DNA of 64,000 nt. Origin: Bacteroidales bacterium UBA1715. GTDB lineage: Bacteria; Bacteroidota; Bacteroidia; Bacteroidales; UBA1715. The notes below the pieces were generated by a model that saw only the letters and a list, made by a program, of their open reading frames with translations, made no database searches and had not been told where the DNA came from. Numbering within the stretch: position 1 is the stretch's first letter; every line of letters begins with the position of its first letter. Both the position numbers and the translations under genes were made by a program. This document shows, piece after piece, positions 61,173-64,000 of this stretch. Location: the NCBI GenBank assembly GCA_002317135.1, contig DCIX01000025.1, positions 62,001 to 126,000 of the forward strand, written 5' to 3'.

Positions 61173-62438
61173 CTAATTCTCTAAAACATTTCTATAAAAT
61201 GCACGAACATCATTCCATTTGTAATAAGGAGCAATATCACTTGAAATAGGTAAATCAACTTCGCGTTCGTTTAACAAAACCTTCACTAAAATTTCATCCG
61301 ACTTCGATGATTTATAAAATATTATTTGAAGATTACCAGCCATTGGAATAATCGCATAGTCTCTCCATACATCAGACAATTTTTCCAAATCTGTAACTTG
61401 TGCATTACAGCCTTCCAACTGCATCAAACCACACAAAGGCAACAAACCTGTATCGTGACCAAAACGTAAATTGGCACATACACCACTTTTGTCAGACAAA
61501 GCCATATCTGCCTCATCCAAAATATGTTTCAAAATTGTCTTTCCATATAAAACACCTTGAGAACGCGTCATCGGGCAAGTTCCATACGAACCGTACCACC
61601 ACGCATTTTGTACAAGCCAATTACCGTACAATTCATCTTCGGTAAACACATCGTTCAAGTTAAATCCCAAAGTATCCATTCCTTGTATGCTCGCTTGAAC
61701 ATCATAAAATTTTCGCATAAATTGAGTTGCATCAATATTATTTGCTACAAATGCTGAATCAGAAAAAAGTCTCTTCATTAGTTGCTGTGGCTTAATGTAT
61801 TTCTCATTCAAAGCGCCAAACGGTTTTTGCCATTCTTCTTTTGATTGGAAATCAGAAATCTCTCCCCAAGCATCAGTAACAATAAACGGCATTGTTTTCT
61901 TGCTACATTCTGTTAGAAATTCCAAATCAGTGTATAACGAAGACAATTGCGTACAAAAAGCAGACATACTCACAATACAGCGTGGTGTCGTCGAAGACAA
62001 TACTGCAACAGAAGAACGGTTCTTTTGGCTAAACACTTCTGGAAAATGTAATGCCATTCGTTCAGCAATGCCTTTGTGCTGTGTTTGACCCAACAACGTC
62101 AAATCGCCAGCACGTAATGTTGCATAATCATTTAATTTATATACACGTTCTGCAACTGACTTCCCAAAATCAGTTAATACATTGGCAGATTCTGCTTTTT
62201 GGAATAATTCATAAAAGAACGTATAGTCATCTTGACTCCAATGAAATCGAGAGCCATGACGTCCATAATGACTCAAATAAAAAGGTTTATATCCCTTTGG
62301 TGCAGGCGTGTATTTTTCATTTGGAACTTCGTATGCCAAATAATTACTACACATTTGATTACGAGTTGGACGCATTGTTTGCGAAAAACAAACTATACTA
62401 ATACAAATCGTAAATACTATCGTTGTAAATTTTCTCAT
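61173..62438 (-). CDS. Exported histidine phosphatase (MINPP/HAP-like)
   Basis: A 421-residue exported protein with a signal peptide (ending VCFSQT) and a histidine-phosphatase domain. The RHG motif is YGRHGSR (59-65) and the HD motif is GHDTGLLPL in the second half. Similar enzymes are multiple inositol polyphosphate phosphatases, which hydrolyse phytate. I start at ATG 62438 (MRKFTTIVF) because the extra N-terminal 20 residues of the frame lie in the frr terminator region. Likely periplasmic or outer-surface, useful for phosphate from phytate. Confidence 0.85.
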   Translation of the reverse strand: MRKFTTIVFTICISIVCFSQTMRPTRNQMCSNYLAYEVPNEKYTPAPKGYKPFYLSHYGRHGSRFHWSQDDYTFFYELFQKAESANVLTDFGKSVAERVYKLNDYATLRAGDLTLLGQTQHKGIAERMALHFPEVFSQKNRSSVAVLSSTTPRCIVSMSAFCTQLSSLYTDLEFLTECSKKTMPFIVTDAWGEISDFQSKEEWQKPFGALNEKYIKPQQLMKRLFSDSAFVANNIDATQFMRKFYDVQASIQGMDTLGFNLNDVFTEDELYGNWLVQNAWWYGSYGTCPMTRSQGVLYGKTILKHILDEADMALSDKSGVCANLRFGHDTGLLPLCGLMQLEGCNAQVTDLEKLSDVWRDYAIIPMAGNLQIIFYKSSKSDEILVKVLLNEREVDLPISSDIAPYYKWNDVRAFYRNVLEN

Positions 62439-62452
62439 ATTCCTATTAATTA

Positions 62453-62489
62453 CAAAAAATCCCAATAGAAAATCATTTCCATTGGGATT
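62453..62489 (-). terminator. Terminator after frr
   Basis: A 9-bp stem, AATCCCAAT/ATTGGGATT (62458-62466 with 62481-62489), has a 14-base loop and is followed on the minus strand by TTTTTTG. It is 22 nt beyond the frr stop. Confidence 0.85.
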
Positions 62490-62511
62490 CCTATACAATT
62501 AATTTTTACAA

Positions 62512-63072
62512 TTAAATCTTCATAATATCTGCTTCTTTTGCAGCAGCCTTTTCGTCAACTTTTACAATCGCAGCATCAATAATTTTCTGAATTTGTGCTT
62601 CGCCATCCTTTGCCATATCTTCAGCAAGACCATCTTTCTGCAATTTCTTTAGCATTTCATTCGCATCGCGACGAATATTACGAATCACAACCTTTGTATT
62701 TTCCGCTTCGGAACGAACTTGCTTACAAAGTTCCTTACGGCGTTCTTCTGTCAATACTGGAATAGAAATACGAATTAACTGACCATCGTTGATTGGAGTC
62801 AAGCCAAGATTTGCAACCATAATTGCTTTTTCAATTGGGTCAATCATTTTCTTTTCCCAAGGTTGAACAACCAATGTACGAGCATCGGCAGAGTTCACAT
62901 TTGCTACCTGATTTAATGGAGTCATTGTCCCGTAATAATCTACGCGAACAGATTCCAACATAACAGGAGACGCTTTACCAGCACGCAATTTTGAAAGTTC
63001 AGAATCTAAACGCTGCAATGGAGCGTTCATTCTATCTTTTGTATCTTCAATAACTAATTCTAGTTCTTCCAT
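62512..63072 (-). CDS. frr: Ribosome recycling factor
   Basis: A 186-residue factor that splits post-termination ribosomes with EF-G. It has the family's MEELELVIEDTKDRMNAPL start region, LRAGKASPVMLE near 30-41, PLNQVANVN, IRISIPVLTEERRKEL and the IRRDANEMLKK helix. Full length. The TonB-family gene starts just upstream with 1 nt between. Confidence 0.97.
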   Translation of the reverse strand: MEELELVIEDTKDRMNAPLQRLDSELSKLRAGKASPVMLESVRVDYYGTMTPLNQVANVNSADARTLVVQPWEKKMIDPIEKAIMVANLGLTPINDGQLIRISIPVLTEERRKELCKQVRSEAENTKVVIRNIRRDANEMLKKLQKDGLAEDMAKDGEAQIQKIIDAAIVKVDEKAAAKEADIMKI

Positions 63073-63073
63073 A

Positions 63074-63772
63074 TTATTTACCTAATTTGAATTGAACTGG
63101 TAAGTTAAAATATACAGGAACTTTTTCACCAGCTTGCTCTCCTGGTTCAAATGCTGGCAATTTTGCAACAACATCCAAAGCAGCCTTGTCAAGCAATGGG
63201 TTTACTGATTTCAAAATTTCTGGATGAACTGCCTTACCTTGTTTGTTTACAACGAATTTCACAACCACAGTACCTTCAGCACCCATATCTGCAGCTTCTT
63301 GTGGGTATTCCAATTTTTCACCAATGAATTTAATCAAAGCACCCATACCACCAGGAAAACTAGGCATCTTTTCAACACGAACGTGAGGAGTTCCTTCGTT
63401 TACTTCTTCATCATCGTTGCCAAAATCTGGTTGGTCTTGAATATTTGCATTTTGATCATCATTGTTTGCTTGCATTTGATCAGATTGGTCTTCATTCGCA
63501 TCTTCTGTTTCCACAACTTGATCAGAAGCAGGAGGTTCTGGTAATTCTGGTTTTGGTTGCTCAACTTCTGGCTGTTCTGGTTCACGAGTAACTTCCACCA
63601 TTTCCATATCATCTTCTGAACCAATAGTTTCGCGTTGTACAGAATTACTAGATTCGCTTACACCAACCTCAAACGCAACCAATACAATAAGAAGCACTAC
63701 AACAAATCCTATTTCTCTGAATAACAATCTTTTGTCTTCAAGATTTGCTTTTTCACTTTTCTTTATTTCCAT
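63074..63772 (-). CDS. TonB family energy transducer
   Basis: A 232-residue protein with an N-terminal membrane helix at about 22-39, a periplasmic Pro/Glu/Gln-rich linker (EPEQPEVEQPKPELPEPP, acidic later) and a C-terminal TonB domain (about 140-232) with the VEKMPSFPGG start and YPQEAADMGAEGTVVVKF, ending PVQFKLGK. It transmits proton-motive force to outer-membrane receptors such as the BtuB-like gene at 57.5 kb. It is cotranscribed with frr, which is unusual but seen in related genomes. Confidence 0.88.
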   Translation of the reverse strand: MEIKKSEKANLEDKRLLFREIGFVVVLLIVLVAFEVGVSESSNSVQRETIGSEDDMEMVEVTREPEQPEVEQPKPELPEPPASDQVVETEDANEDQSDQMQANNDDQNANIQDQPDFGNDDEEVNEGTPHVRVEKMPSFPGGMGALIKFIGEKLEYPQEAADMGAEGTVVVKFVVNKQGKAVHPEILKSVNPLLDKAALDVVAKLPAFEPGEQAGEKVPVYFNLPVQFKLGK

Positions 63773-63874
63773 AATACAATGTATAATTCCTCAAAATTTT
63801 TGCTAAAATAGTAAATTACTTTGAATAAATAAGTCACCGTACCGATTTTTTCGACAACAAATAAAAATTACAAC

Positions 63875-64000
63875 TTACTCGGCATCAGTTTTTTTGAAAA
63901 TTTCCCGGAAAGTCTTATCAATTCTTGAGCAAGAAATTACCTGACACTGCGAAACACTCTTTATTTCACAAGGCGGAACAAACATTTTTTGAATGCCTAA
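63875..64000 (-). CDS. C-terminal part of an unidentified gene (runs out of the window)
   Basis: The minus-strand frame is open from the window end to a stop at 63875-63877, giving 41 residues with a cysteine- and serine-containing start (PPCEIKSVSQCQVISCSR) and a charged tail, DKTFREIFKKTDAE. The tail looks like a natural protein end, but 126 bases are too few for a family. An in-frame ATG six codons from the window end could be an internal start. Between it and the TonB gene lies about 100 nt that should hold the TonB/frr promoter. Confidence 0.4.
   Translation of the reverse strand, partial: LGIQKMFVPPCEIKSVSQCQVISCSRIDKTFREIFKKTDAE

Overview
The window is a 64 kb chromosomal piece of a low-GC member of the Bacteroidetes, most likely Bacteroidales. 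Several independent signs agree: type IX secretion (T9SS) sorting domains of both kinds, a PorP/SprF protein, a fused FeoAB, the panD-panC / short GT5 starch synthase-DUF4270-glmS neighbourhood, an IPExxxVDY-like protein, and promoters of the form TTTG-N19-TAnnTTTG with almost no Shine-Dalgarno sites. No tRNA, rRNA, transposase or CRISPR array was seen. All calls come from reading the sequence; no database search was possible.

Layout. 1-3.4 kb: 3' end of dapA, an ECF sigma factor with a membrane anti-sigma-like partner that ends in a T9SS-type domain, and an aquaporin. 3.45-6.5 kb: a tight three-gene set of a voltage-gated channel with an odd selectivity filter, a cyclotransferase/amidotransferase fusion and a 52-residue basic protein. 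6.5-14.2 kb: an accessory-looking island. It holds an eight-gene operon (membrane OmpA-domain protein, TerB-like protein, four small genes, a 270-residue unknown and a beta-propeller-like fragment), a small Xre-type regulator with palindromic operators, an AAA_14/DUF4143 ATPase behind four direct repeats spaced 33-34 nt, and a two-gene operon of a probable regulator and a membrane Ser/Thr kinase. The kinase operon and the OmpA operon share an identical 15-nt promoter-proximal box, which suggests co-regulation. This island is my best candidate for an undescribed system.

14.2-22.3 kb: MATE exporter, YjbQ, HAD phosphatase and small genes; then a SPOR protein, an overlapping trio (hydrolase, IPExxxVDY-like, short solute-binding lipoprotein) and atpDC. 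Upstream of atpD lies a promoter-pseudoknot-terminator unit that looks like an unannotated small RNA. 22.3-33.6 kb: feoAB, a TPR/SpoIIE phosphatase with an AlkD-like gene, Bax inhibitor-1, a palindrome-rich spacer, a TSCPD protein, GT4, LutA-like protein, UDP-glucose dehydrogenase and pssA.

33.8-44.2 kb: secreted and surface proteins, including a 1483-residue PKD/type B sorting-domain protein with its PorP/SprF partner and a 1316-residue CotH/lamin-tail protein with a type A sorting domain. 44.4-56.5 kb: a very basic exported protein, TPR protein, polA (proofreading site apparently lost), hldE-C-like, UPF0104, panD, panC, starch-synthase-like protein, DUF4270 lipoprotein, glmS and a GT9 transferase. 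56.5-64 kb: lipoprotein, small protein and BtuB-like receptor with a terminator hairpin between them, GT90, RluA-family synthase, inositol-polyphosphate-type phosphatase, frr, a TonB protein, and the 3' end of an unidentified gene.
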